Below are positions 43,946-52,321 of a DNA stretch of 64,000 bases, one piece after another. A program made the position numbers and the translations under genes. How positions within the stretch are numbered: the first letter of the stretch is position 1; the number at the start of each line of letters is the position of its first letter. The DNA is taken from positions 78,782 through 142,781 of the forward strand of contig JACIWT010000002.1 in the NCBI GenBank assembly GCA_014360825.1, written 5' to 3'. The DNA is from Chloroflexota bacterium (GTDB lineage: Bacteria > Chloroflexota > Anaerolineae > UBA2200 > JACIWT01). Below the pieces are notes generated by a model. It did no database searches. It worked only from the letters and a program-made list of their open reading frames with translations, and was not told where the DNA came from.

Positions 43946-44752
43946 ATGGAAACCTTTATCAGTTTGATTTCGAGTTTGTTCGGGTTGGTTGTGTTGCTAG
44001 TGATCATCCTCTCGTCGGCTATCAAAGTGGTGCAGGAATACGAGCGGGGGGTGATCTTCCGTCTGGGGCGACTTATGGGCGCCAAGGGGCCGGGGCTCTT
44101 CTTCATCATACCTCTGATAGACCGCATGGTGAAAGTAGACTTGCGGGTCGTCACTGTGGATGTCCCAGCGCAAGATGTCATCACCAGCGACAATGTAACA
44201 GTGAGAGTCAGCGCGGTGCTCTATTTCCGCGTGATGGACCCCAGTATGGCTATCACCCAGGTGGAGAATTACCGACAGGCAACTTGGCAGATTGCCCAGA
44301 CCACCCTTCGCAGCGTGCTTGGCCAGTCGCAATTGGATGAATTATTGGCCCACCGCGACAAGATAAACCTTCGACTGCAACAGATCATTGACGAGCAGAC
44401 AGAACCCTGGGGCATCAAGGTCACCCTGGTAGAAGTCAAGGACGTGGAACTGCCAGCCACTATGCAGCGGGCAATGGCCCGGCAGGCCGAAGCGGAACGC
44501 GAGAAACGAGCCAAGATTATCCATGCCGAAGGTGAGTTACAGGCCTCGAAGCAATTGGCTCAGGCGGCACATGTCATCGCGACGGAGCCGGCCAGCATTC
44601 AATTGCGCTACTTGCAGACGCTGACCGAGATCGCAGTGGAGAAGAACTCAACCATCATCTTCCCCGTGCCGATCGAGTTTCTCAAAGTCTTTGCTCATCT
44701 GCTCTCCGAAGGCCCGGCAGAGAAAGCGGCAGAAGCGAAGGAAGAGGAATAG
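43946..44752 (+). CDS. Slipin / SPFH-band 7 membrane protein
   Basis: The 268-residue protein has one N-terminal membrane segment (about 5-25) and an SPFH domain with [49 protein letters not shown] and [24 protein letters not shown], then a coiled-coil-like C-terminus. Slipins form oligomeric rings at the membrane and influence proteostasis or membrane domains. No NfeD partner gene is adjacent. ATG 43946 has a GGGAGGG site at 43931; the frame is open further up without family match. It lies 12 nt before the CDF transporter gene, so probably one operon. Confidence 0.92.
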   Translation: METFISLISSLFGLVVLLVIILSSAIKVVQEYERGVIFRLGRLMGAKGPGLFFIIPLIDRMVKVDLRVVTVDVPAQDVITSDNVTVRVSAVLYFRVMDPSMAITQVENYRQATWQIAQTTLRSVLGQSQLDELLAHRDKINLRLQQIIDEQTEPWGIKVTLVEVKDVELPATMQRAMARQAEAEREKRAKIIHAEGELQASKQLAQAAHVIATEPASIQLRYLQTLTEIAVEKNSTIIFPVPIEFLKVFAHLLSEGPAEKAAEAKEEE

Positions 44753-44764
44753 AGTAATAAAGTA

Positions 44765-46153
44765 ATGTTCGAACGCTCAATGAAAAATTACGTTCCTGTC
44801 CGAAACGTGCTCATCTATACCATGCTACTGAATATGGTGGCAATGGGAGCCAAATTGGTGGTGGGTTATTTGACCGGCAGTCTAAGCCTCATCGCCGACG
44901 GCTTCGATTCGCTATTCGATTCTGCCTCCAACGTTATCGGGCTGGTGGGCATCTATATCGCCGCCCGCCCGCCAGACGAGGATCACCCTTACGGGCATCG
45001 CAAATTCGAAACCATGGCCGCTGTGGTCATCGTCATTTTGCTCTTCGTCACTTGTGTGGAGATAGTGCGTGGCGCAATGGACCGGTTTCAAAATCCCGTT
45101 ACGCCTGATATCAACATCTGGAGTTTCGTGGCTCTGGCCGTCAGCGTGGCCGTCCATTCCTATGTGACCGTATACGAATATCGCCGGGGCAAAGAGTTGA
45201 AGAGCGAACTATTAGTGGCTGACGCGTTACACACCCGCGCCGACATCTTTGTATCTATCTCCGTCGCTGCCGGGCTGGTCGTTATCCGGCTGGGCTACCC
45301 CATCGTGGACGTGTTGATGGCGTTGGGCATTGCCCTGCTCATTGCCAAGATCGGTTTCGATATCATCCGCGATAGCACGAAGATCCTGGCCGATCAGGCT
45401 GCATTGGACACAAAGCGGGTGGAAGCAATCGCATTGAGCGTGGAGGGTGTTACCACTTGTCACCACATCCGTAGCCGAGGGCAGGAAGATGATGTGCACC
45501 TGGACCTACACATCCGCGTCGAGCCGGATACCCCCACGGCACAAGCCCATGCCATCGCCCACGAGGTGCAACAGCGATTGCTCGCGGAGTTGGAGGGCGT
45601 GCGTGATGTGATCGTGCACGTTGAGCCACAACCGGCAATCGGGACCGAGGAAACGGACATCCTGTCTCATATCCGCCGTATCGCTGCCCAACGCGGCTTG
45701 ACGATCCACGCCCTACACGCCGATGAAATCGAGGGGCGGTTCTACATCACTCTGCACCTGGAAGTGGGCGAGAGTATGTCACTGGGCCAGGCGCACCAGA
45801 TAGCGAACGATCTGGAAGAAGAAATCCACGCCCGTATCCCTAACGTAGCCGAGGCTATCGTCCACATTGAGCCCAGGGCACTTGAGCACACGAACGACAG
45901 CGAATTGCTGTCATCAGATACCGAACTCGTGCGTCAGATCACCGCGGAAGCGCAGAGTCATGCCGGCGTGGGTTACTGCCACAACGTGGTTGTGCGGCGC
46001 AGCGGTGACCAGTTTTACGTGTCTATGCACTGCACAGTGAACTCCGAGATGCCCATCGAAGAGGCGCATCGCGTATCGAGTGCTATCGAGCAGCAGATAA
46101 AGGAGAGGTGGAAAGAAGTAAGAGGGGTGTCGGTGCACGTCGAGCCGGCGTAG
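44765..46153 (+). CDS. Cation diffusion facilitator transporter with three C-terminal domains
   Basis: The 462-residue protein has six membrane segments with the CDF metal sites (SLSLIADGFDSLFDSASN, HPYGHRKFE, ADALHTRADIFVS) and would export Zn2+ or a related divalent metal. The usual single C-terminal ferredoxin-like domain is here repeated three times (about 210-290, 300-375, 385-460), each with a V-H-I/V-E-P ending (VHVEPQP, VHIEPRA, VHVEPA). Ordinary CDF proteins are about 300 residues. It is in an operon with slipin and comEA. Confidence 0.92.
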   Translation: MFERSMKNYVPVRNVLIYTMLLNMVAMGAKLVVGYLTGSLSLIADGFDSLFDSASNVIGLVGIYIAARPPDEDHPYGHRKFETMAAVVIVILLFVTCVEIVRGAMDRFQNPVTPDINIWSFVALAVSVAVHSYVTVYEYRRGKELKSELLVADALHTRADIFVSISVAAGLVVIRLGYPIVDVLMALGIALLIAKIGFDIIRDSTKILADQAALDTKRVEAIALSVEGVTTCHHIRSRGQEDDVHLDLHIRVEPDTPTAQAHAIAHEVQQRLLAELEGVRDVIVHVEPQPAIGTEETDILSHIRRIAAQRGLTIHALHADEIEGRFYITLHLEVGESMSLGQAHQIANDLEEEIHARIPNVAEAIVHIEPRALEHTNDSELLSSDTELVRQITAEAQSHAGVGYCHNVVVRRSGDQFYVSMHCTVNSEMPIEEAHRVSSAIEQQIKERWKEVRGVSVHVEPA

Positions 46154-46170
46154 CCTAGGAGGAGCCACCT

Positions 46171-46770
46171 ATGAGCCAGTGGCAGAAACGAGACCAGAAA
46201 TGGATCACGCTCATCGCGCTTTTGACGTTGGTTTACCTCATCGTCTTGGGAATCGTGGTCATCCTCCTGCGCCGCCCTACGCCAGCGCCGATCACTATCT
46301 TGCCCCCGCCCGCCGCTAATACTCCCGCCATACCTCAACCCCTGCGAGTTTACGTCTCCGGGGCCGTCGCCAAGCCCGATGTCTATGGGTTGCCGGGCGG
46401 GAGTACGGTGAAGGACGCCATCACCGCTGCAGGTGGGCCAACGGAGAACGCCGACTTGGATCGAATCAATTTGGCGCTGGGTGTACAACATCAGCAGCAT
46501 GTATACGTGCCCGTGAAAGGAGAGGTCGGTCTTTCTGCCCTTGTGCCCTCAAACCCCAGCCCGGCAGGGGAACCGTGCGTGGACATCAACCGTGCCACGG
46601 CGGCGGAGTTGGAAACCCTGCCCGGCATTGGCCCCGCGTTGGCGGAACGCATCATCGTTTACCGCCAGACCCATGGTCCCTTCACCCGCATCGAGGACAT
46701 CCAAGAGGTGAGTGGCATCGGCGAAAAGACCTTTGAGAAGATCAAAGACCTGATTTGCGTCTCGCGCTGA
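46171..46770 (+). CDS. comEA: ComEA-like DNA-binding competence protein
   Basis: The 199-residue protein has a membrane anchor (about 12-32), a short Pro-rich linker, an SLBB domain (LRVYVSGAVAKPDVYGLPGGSTV) and a C-terminal pair of helix-hairpin-helix motifs (INRATAAELETLPGIGPALAERII and ISGIGEKTFEKIK-like EVSGIGEKTFEKIK). Homologues bind double-stranded DNA outside the membrane and pass it to the ComEC channel. No comEC is in the window. AGGAGG at 46159 precedes the ATG. A bidirectional terminator follows. Confidence 0.93.
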   Translation: MSQWQKRDQKWITLIALLTLVYLIVLGIVVILLRRPTPAPITILPPPAANTPAIPQPLRVYVSGAVAKPDVYGLPGGSTVKDAITAAGGPTENADLDRINLALGVQHQQHVYVPVKGEVGLSALVPSNPSPAGEPCVDINRATAAELETLPGIGPALAERIIVYRQTHGPFTRIEDIQEVSGIGEKTFEKIKDLICVSR

Positions 46771-46795
46771 CTTCGATATGCCTCTGTATAACTAC

Positions 46796-46830
46796 AGAGT
46801 CCCTGTTCTCGTGAGGAGAGCAGGGACTCT
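46796..46830. terminator. Bidirectional terminator between comEA and the response regulator
   Basis: A 10-bp perfect stem (AGAGTCCCTG and its complement) that extends further through TTCTC/GAGAG with one G-U pair. It separates two convergent genes and ends with CTTGT on the plus strand. Confidence 0.75.
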
Positions 46831-46848
46831 CTTGTGCCCAGACGTCGT

Positions 46849-47517
46849 CTATGTGATGCTTTCTAAGTGAATCCAACCGCGCTTGAGGGCTTCGAGCACG
46901 GCCTCGGTGCGCGAACCCACCTGCATTTTGCTGAAGATGTGGGCCATGTGGGCCTGGACGGTGCGCGGGCTGAGCACTAGTTTGCGGGCGATCTCTTTGT
47001 TGCTCAGGCCACGAGCAGCCCACTGCAACACCTCCAATTCTCGTTCGCTCAGGGCGTCCAGTGGCTTCGCCGGCGCTGGCTTGGTTGGCTCGCCCACCAG
47101 CCGCCCCAGGACCTTGCGCGCGATGGCGGGGTGCAACACCGACTCGCCGGCGTGGACGGCGCGCACGGCCTCCACCACCTCCCGGCTTCGGGCGTTCTTG
47201 AGGAGATACCCGGCTGCCCCCGCTTCCAGGATGGCAAAGACGTAGGCGTCGTCGTCGTAGGCGGTCAGGACGAGCACGGCTGTGTTGGGGCACTGCTCCT
47301 TGATGCGCCGCGTGGCCTCGATCCCGCTCACATTGGGCATGCTGATGTCTATGAGGGCCACGTCAGGGCGCAGTTGCGCTGCTAACTGAATTGCCTCCTG
47401 CCCATCTCCAGCCTCGCCCACCACCTCGAGGTCATCGTGGCGCTCCAGTATCTCGCGGGTCCCCTCACGCACCACCACGTGATCATCGGCCAGTAGTATC
47501 CGTATCTTGTCGCTCAT
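46849..47517 (-). CDS. NarL/FixJ-type response regulator
   Basis: The 222-residue protein has a receiver domain (ILLADDHVVVREG; phosphoacceptor Asp in DVALIDISMPNVSG; VLVLTAYDDD; KNARSREV lysine) and a C-terminal LuxR-type HTH (LSERELEVLQWAARGLSNKEIARKL). It would be phosphorylated by a histidine kinase and bind DNA. No kinase gene is adjacent, so its partner is unknown; the HisKA_3 kinase at 57269-59053 is of the type that usually pairs with this class. ATG 47517 has a weak GGTGG site; the frame is open to 47565. Confidence 0.92.
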   Translation of the reverse strand: MSDKIRILLADDHVVVREGTREILERHDDLEVVGEAGDGQEAIQLAAQLRPDVALIDISMPNVSGIEATRRIKEQCPNTAVLVLTAYDDDAYVFAILEAGAAGYLLKNARSREVVEAVRAVHAGESVLHPAIARKVLGRLVGEPTKPAPAKPLDALSERELEVLQWAARGLSNKEIARKLVLSPRTVQAHMAHIFSKMQVGSRTEAVLEALKRGWIHLESIT

Positions 47518-47712
47518 CTGCCACCTGCAATGCCGCAGTTCCTGCGTTCTTAGAACGCCTATCAAAACCGCAGAGGCCGCCGAGACCGCTGAGAGATTAT
47601 ATAAACACCTCTGCGAACTCTGCGCTCTCAGCAGTGAGATTTATTCGATGCTCTCGATGGGATTATACTGCCCTTCGCCTGTTTCAGGCAAGCCGGCTGG
47701 TGAACAGCAGCG

Positions 47713-47741
47713 TTGACGTGCGGGAGATATTCTGATATAAT
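47713..47741 (+). promoter_or_regulatory. Promoter of the toxin-antitoxin region
   Basis: TTGACG (47713-47718) and TATAAT (47736-47741), 17-nt spacer, transcribing toward the antitoxin gene with a leader of about 245 nt that includes repeat copy A. The rest of 47518-47993 holds nothing else recognised. Confidence 0.6.
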
Positions 47742-47830
47742 GGCAAGCGTAAACGTGTTTTTTTCATTGAGACGTTGGTGTGGTGCAACGGCACAAGCGA
47801 AATGAGGCTGAAGATTGACAGAGGAGCGGA

Positions 47831-47931
47831 CCACGCCCCGTGCGCGGCTTTCTGGCGCAGTTGGTTGGCATAGTTGGACAGTGAATCCATTTCGCGTGGC
47901 GTGTTGGGCGTGGTCGGCGGGCTACAGCGTT
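47831..47931 (+). repeat. Diverged 101-bp direct repeat, copy A
   Basis: It aligns over its whole length with copy B at 48495-48595, with shared blocks such as GCGCGG...TTTCTGGC, GTTGG-like cores, TTCGCG, and GGCTACAGCGTT/TGCTACAGCGTT ends. It lies 62 nt upstream of the antitoxin start. Imperfect GTGCGC/GCGCAC inverted ends suggest a foldable element. Confidence 0.65.
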
Positions 47932-47993
47932 GCGCACACGCGCGGTAGGCCAAGCACCGTGACCCAAACACGAATTCTGATAAGGAGATTACC

Positions 47994-48203
47994 ATGAATG
48001 CTACAACAGTTGACGAAGCCAAACTAAAAGACGTGGTCAAGACAGCCATCTTGGAAGTTTTCGAAGAAAGGCGAGATTGGCTGGCCGATTTACTCAGCGA
48101 GGCATTACTGGATATTGGTTTAGGGTACGCGATCCAAGAGGGTGAGCAAACACCAACGGTCAGCCGCGATGAAGTATTCCAGGTGCTTGAGGCTGACTCG
48201 TGA
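47994..48203 (+). CDS. Putative antitoxin of a RelE-type pair
   Basis: The 69-residue protein is helical and acidic, with KTAILEVFEERRDWLADLLSEALLDIGLG, and ends with its stop overlapping the toxin start. Small size, acidity and the coupled RelE-like gene downstream support the antitoxin role; I do not recognise a DNA-binding domain. AAGGAGA at 47981 precedes the ATG. It follows a plus-strand promoter at 47713-47741 through a long leader. Confidence 0.7.
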   Translation: MNATTVDEAKLKDVVKTAILEVFEERRDWLADLLSEALLDIGLGYAIQEGEQTPTVSRDEVFQVLEADS

Positions 48204-48466
48204 ACACGCAGTTCAGAGAGAGTTTCAGCAAAGACCTTCGCAAGATCAGGGACAAGGATTTGCTCAATCGTGTCAAAGCCGTCATTGAAGCCGTCGAGCA
48301 GGCACAGGGTCTAGGAGAGATACCCAACCTCGAGCGACTAAAAGATTGGAATAAGTATTACCGTATAAGAGTTGGTGACTATCGGCTCGGTCTCGTCATA
48401 GAAGGGGATATAGTGACCTTTGTTCGGTTTCTACACCGAAAGGACCTCTACAGGTATTTCCCATAA
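48200..48466 (+). CDS. RelE/ParE-type toxin
   Basis: The 88-residue protein matches the RelE/ParE fold: an N-terminal F-x-K-D-L-R-K-I helix, NLERLKDWNKYYRIRVGDYRLGLVIEGDIVTFVRFLHRKDLYRYFP with the R-I-R-x-G-D-Y-R strand and C-terminal hydrophobic end. RelE relatives cut ribosome-bound mRNA; ParE relatives attack gyrase. The clear H-R-K-D-I/L-Y-R ending fits the RelE branch. The GTG start overlaps the antitoxin stop (GTGA). Confidence 0.85.
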   Translation: MNTQFRESFSKDLRKIRDKDLLNRVKAVIEAVEQAQGLGEIPNLERLKDWNKYYRIRVGDYRLGLVIEGDIVTFVRFLHRKDLYRYFP

Positions 48467-48494
48467 ATATGCGCGTCCGAAAACAAACGTCTCC

Positions 48495-48595
48495 CCACAA
48501 CGGCACGCGCGGTTTTCTGGCATCGTCGGTTGGCGTAGTCGGAAGTCGCCTTCAGTTCGCGGGTCGGTTCGGGCGTGGCGGCGTGCTACAGCGTT
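48495..48595 (+). repeat. Diverged 101-bp direct repeat, copy B
   Basis: Second copy of the repeat at 47831-47931, 664 nt downstream, lying 47 nt before the DUF4258 gene. By eye about three quarters of positions agree. Confidence 0.65.
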
Positions 48596-48642
48596 TCATG
48601 CCATAGCCGATAGTTGCAGACGGGATTTAAGAGGAATCGGGA

Positions 48643-48924
48643 ATGGAAATTCGGATTGATCCACACACGCTCGAACGCGCTGAGGAGCGCGGCACGAACG
48701 AAGAAGAGATCAAGGACGTGATCAACAGTGGAACTCCGATTTCAGCAAGGCATGGCCGTCTGGGAAAGGCTAAGGTCTATGATTTCAAACAGAAGCGGCA
48801 CGGTAAGTTTTACGAGCAAAAGAGAGTAGAAGTGATTTATACTCTGGAGAAAGATGTCATCGTTCTGGTAACGGCCTACGTATTTTACGGAACATGGGAG
48901 AGCCAAGATGCAGATTCTGTATGA
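48643..48924 (+). CDS. DUF4258 family protein, possible toxin
   Basis: The 93-residue protein carries the DUF4258 pattern: an early H-x-L-E-R-A-E-E-R-G helix, a central strand with KVYDFKQKRHGKFYEQKRVEVIYTLE, and V-I-V-L-V-T-A-Y-V near the end. Such proteins are widely found beside DUF2283 partners and suspected to be toxins related to RelE. It overlaps the next gene by 17 nt. AAGAGGAATCG precedes the ATG. Biochemical activity is not established. Confidence 0.75.
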   Translation: MEIRIDPHTLERAEERGTNEEEIKDVINSGTPISARHGRLGKAKVYDFKQKRHGKFYEQKRVEVIYTLEKDVIVLVTAYVFYGTWESQDADSV

Positions 48925-49126
48925 TGTCAAGAAAGACCTGCTTTACATCCGTCTGGATGACCAGAAGCAGACAGTAATAAACAGGCGTCTCTCAGAGGAC
49001 ATTGTGCTGGACATTGGTGAGGGAGATAGAATTGTGGGCATCGAAATTCTTGACGCTTCCAAGCACCTCAACCTTGAGAGACTGTTGCCTGTGAAATATC
49101 AGGTCACACCTGAAGTCATAGTGTAA
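48908..49126 (+). CDS. DUF2283 family protein, possible antitoxin
   Basis: The 72-residue protein matches DUF2283: YDVKKDLLYIRLDD, SEDIVLDIGEGDRIVGIEILDASKHLN. It overlaps the DUF4258 gene by 17 nt, so translation is coupled. This pair is a recurrent two-gene arrangement in bacteria and behaves by position like a toxin-antitoxin module, but this is inference. The 162 bp after it contain no recognised gene. Confidence 0.75.
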   Translation: MQILYDVKKDLLYIRLDDQKQTVINRRLSEDIVLDIGEGDRIVGIEILDASKHLNLERLLPVKYQVTPEVIV

Positions 49127-49288
49127 AGGCCGATCTCCGGCTGCAAACACACACCTCGCGACTATGCCGCTCTGGTGGTTTCAAGGGTCTGTGGCGTGCC
49201 AGGGGCGGTGTTGTCTTGAAATGGAGGACGGTCCGTCGCCCGCTTTAGCCGTTGGCCAAACCCCTCCACTGGACTCCCCAAGCCCACC

Positions 49289-52096
49289 CTACTGCGGATA
49301 AATCCCCCGATACTCCTCCCCGACCTTGATGTACACCTCCACGTTGACCAGGCCGAAGGTCTCGGCCACCTGCAATTGGCCCACGGCGATTGCCGGCTGA
49401 CCCGAATACTGTGCCATCACCGGGCCCACCGGCTCGGAGGTCAAATCAGCGACATCATCCGTTGTGGTGCGCACCCAAATGCGCAGGTCCTTGAAAATCC
49501 CGAGGCTTTCGGGACGCAGTTCTGCCCCATCTAACAGGCTGCGATAGTACCACACGCCCGGATCCTTGCCCAGCCGGTCAACCCGCTGCGCCACCAACAC
49601 GTCGCCAAGTACTACGCCGGTTACGGTGACCCGCGTCCCGTCTGCAGGCGGTCGGCCGATGAAGGCCGGGCTGATGCGTTGCTGCGTGAGCCATGTCAGG
49701 CCAGGTATGTCCTGGATCCCAAAAGCCCGAAACAGCGATCCTATCCCGTGAGACACGGTTATCACCGCCCACTCCGGGATGCCCTGCACTCGGTAAGTAC
49801 GCCCGTCCTCTGCCTGCAGGTCGAAGGTGAAGAAGGGTGGGCCGAGATACAATTGGCTTTCGGTGATCGTGCCGGTGATCACTGGCACGCGGGATGCGTA
49901 TTCGGTGGCAGGGATATCGGCCAGTGGTTTGTAGGTCGAAGATAGCGCGTCCACGAAGACCAGCCCGCCTGGCGTGGCCGTCGGTGCAGGCGTTACTGTG
50001 GCCGGCGTGGTCGTTGCCGTCGGCGTGAGAGGCGTGGTGGTGGCTGTGGGCGTGGCCGTAGGCGGTTCAGTGGTAGATGTGGGCGCCGGCGTCTCTGGCG
50101 TGTTGGTGGGTGTCGGGGATGGGGTGTGGGTCGGCGTACTTGTGGGGAGCGGAGTGGCTGTAAGCGTGGGCGTTGGCGTCGGCGGGATGTATTCCCACCA
50201 GACTTTGATCCACGCCAGGCCGGTGTGCTCGTAGTATTCGATCACCACCTCATGGGTGCCCGAGAGCCATAACTGCGCCGAGTAGGTCTGTGCTCTGGCA
50301 TCGTGCCACTCGTCTATGATGCGCCAGCCGCTGATGGAGACGCGCACCCCATCGTCGGCTTGGGCATAGAAAACGTAGACCCCTGGGGCGAATGTCCACT
50401 GCCGCGTCCAGCGAGCCGAGAAATCGTCCACGTTGATGCGGGTATCTGGCGAGCCAAGCAGCCAGTTGAAATTCACCTGTGTATCGTTCCGCACGAGGAC
50501 TGGTGTGCCCGACAGATCACGGTTATTGTAATACTCGCCTTTCCACTCGCTAATCAGGAGCGGGGTGTGGGTCGCTGTCGGAGTAGGTTCCACGATCTGT
50601 TCCCACCAGAGTTTGACCTGTGCCCCTCCAGTGCGCTCGTAGTATTCCAGGCGGATGGTGTGGTTGCCGGCCGAGAGCGAGATGTCGGCGGTATAAGTGA
50701 CGGGCGCGCTATCGTGCCACTGGTCAATAAGTAGAGTGTTGTCCACGTATAGCCGGGCGCCATCATCCACACGCACGTAAAAGCGATACCGCCCGGCGCT
50801 GAAATTGAGGACCCGCATCCAGCGCACAGAAAAGTTGTCCGCGTTCATGCCGGGCACAGGAGCCCCCAGACCCCAGTTGAAGTCCAGTTGCGCGTCATCG
50901 GCGATGTAAACGGGCGTGCCCGATAGCGAGATGTTGTTGAAATATTCGCCGCGCCAGCCGTGGTACGTGAAGTCGGGGTAGAGGCCATGGTATTCCCACC
51001 ACACCTTGATCAAGGCATCGCCCAGATGCTCATAATAATCCACCTGGATGGAGTGGCGGCCTGGGGTCAGGTAGATATCGGCCTGATGGGTCATGGCCGG
51101 GCTATCTTTCCACTCGTCAATGATCAGTCGGCCATCTACCCAGACGCGAACCCCGTCATCGGCGCGGGCGACGAAGCGATAGCCGCCCTGGGCGAAATCC
51201 AAAGTCCTGGTCCAGCGGACGGAGAAATTATCCGCGTTGATGCCAGTCGTGGGGGATCCCTGGCCCCAGGCGAAGTCTATGGACGCATCGTTCCGCGCGA
51301 AAACCGGTTCGCCAGCCAAAGTTGCGTTGTTGTAATACTCCCCGCGCCACATATCCGGCGCTGGCGTGGGCGTCAATGTCGGGGGTGCGCTTGTGGGAAC
51401 CGCTGTTGCCGTTGGCTGGGGCGGCCCGGTGAGGACCACGATCCGTTCAGCAAGGAGCGCCCCATCGGCCCCTGCCTGGCCTGTAGCCTCTACCATCGCG
51501 CCCACCGTGAGGCTGCCCATGCCAGCCCGCGAACCGTCGGGGAACAGAATCTGAGTCGCAGCGCTGGCGATCACGGTGTTAGCCGTGCCCTCGATGGGAT
51601 CCACAACGATCACGCCAGTCACAGCGGTCACGGATCGCACGATGCCTAACACCCGCAGTGGGGTCGGGGTCATCCCGGGTGTCGCGGTTGGGCTGGGTAG
51701 AACGACCTCCAATTTGAGCGTGGCCACCGCTTTGGCCCGGAAATCCGCCGAATGCGCTACCACCCAGATTTCAGGCATACGCGCCCACTTCGAGTCGGTC
51801 GGCAAAGCGAACGGGGCCACGATAATGCCGCTTGCATCGGCAACTACATCGGTGTAGCGCTCCAAGTCGGCGTCGGCGCTGCCGGGCGCTCCCAATGAGA
51901 TGATCACCTGGGTGCCAGGTTGCCAGCCACGGCCTGTAGCAGTGATGATGGTGGCTGGCCGGGCAACGGAAGGCTGCAACTGTAGCGTTGGCTGTCTGGA
52001 GACACCACGGCCCATGAGAGCCACCAGGATGGCACCGAGCGTTACCACGACGGCTACCGTAAGGAGTGCAACTATGAGGGTCTTTCTGGAGTTCAT
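49289..52096 (-). CDS. Large secreted protein with three PA14 domains
   Basis: The 935-residue protein has an N-terminal membrane segment (about 7-29), a small beta domain, a DUF5666-like segment (about 150-225), then three PA14 domains (about 248-370, 378-500, 513-640). Each PA14 domain has WRGEYYNN or WKGEYYNN, F-x-W-G/L, W-x-R-x-L-x-F and a D-D-G-V/A-R-V/L motif. A long Thr/Pro segment follows (about 645-720), then a C-terminal domain of about 200 residues. PA14 domains usually bind carbohydrate, often with Ca2+. A role in adhesion or polysaccharide recognition is likely. It stands alone. Confidence 0.9.
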   Translation of the reverse strand: MNSRKTLIVALLTVAVVVTLGAILVALMGRGVSRQPTLQLQPSVARPATIITATGRGWQPGTQVIISLGAPGSADADLERYTDVVADASGIIVAPFALPTDSKWARMPEIWVVAHSADFRAKAVATLKLEVVLPSPTATPGMTPTPLRVLGIVRSVTAVTGVIVVDPIEGTANTVIASAATQILFPDGSRAGMGSLTVGAMVEATGQAGADGALLAERIVVLTGPPQPTATAVPTSAPPTLTPTPAPDMWRGEYYNNATLAGEPVFARNDASIDFAWGQGSPTTGINADNFSVRWTRTLDFAQGGYRFVARADDGVRVWVDGRLIIDEWKDSPAMTHQADIYLTPGRHSIQVDYYEHLGDALIKVWWEYHGLYPDFTYHGWRGEYFNNISLSGTPVYIADDAQLDFNWGLGAPVPGMNADNFSVRWMRVLNFSAGRYRFYVRVDDGARLYVDNTLLIDQWHDSAPVTYTADISLSAGNHTIRLEYYERTGGAQVKLWWEQIVEPTPTATHTPLLISEWKGEYYNNRDLSGTPVLVRNDTQVNFNWLLGSPDTRINVDDFSARWTRQWTFAPGVYVFYAQADDGVRVSISGWRIIDEWHDARAQTYSAQLWLSGTHEVVIEYYEHTGLAWIKVWWEYIPPTPTPTLTATPLPTSTPTHTPSPTPTNTPETPAPTSTTEPPTATPTATTTPLTPTATTTPATVTPAPTATPGGLVFVDALSSTYKPLADIPATEYASRVPVITGTITESQLYLGPPFFTFDLQAEDGRTYRVQGIPEWAVITVSHGIGSLFRAFGIQDIPGLTWLTQQRISPAFIGRPPADGTRVTVTGVVLGDVLVAQRVDRLGKDPGVWYYRSLLDGAELRPESLGIFKDLRIWVRTTTDDVADLTSEPVGPVMAQYSGQPAIAVGQLQVAETFGLVNVEVYIKVGEEYRGIYPQ

Positions 52097-52282
52097 GACT
52101 TGTGTAATTCCCTTTTGAGCGGATTAGGCCGCCATCTTCTGTGTGGATGACGGCATCAGGCTGACCTCGCGATTATCGTTGCCTGGCTCAATCTATCACC
52201 CTTTTCGAAGGACGGTATTTGCCGATTTATGTTTATATTACTGACGAATGGGAAATTGGCAAAGTTCCTGGCAAAGGATGTC

Positions 52283-52311
52283 TTGGCACTAACTCCTCCC
52301 TGTGTTAGAAT
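52283..52311 (+). promoter_or_regulatory. Promoter of the LysM lipoprotein gene (near-leaderless)
   Basis: TTGGCA (52283-52288) and TAGAAT (52306-52311), 17-nt spacer. The ATG at 52322 is 10 nt after the minus-10, leaving little or no leader, and no ribosome site is visible. Confidence 0.6.
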
Positions 52312-52321
52312 ATCTGCCGCA

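Noticed and set aside
47831-48595. Integron attC sites around the toxin-antitoxin genes
   Set aside because: The ends do not carry paired RYYYAAC and GTTRRRY cores in both copies and there is no integrase gene in view.
49127-49288. A third copy of the 101-bp repeat after the DUF2283 gene
   Set aside because: Only short GC-rich words are shared; no end-to-end alignment could be made.
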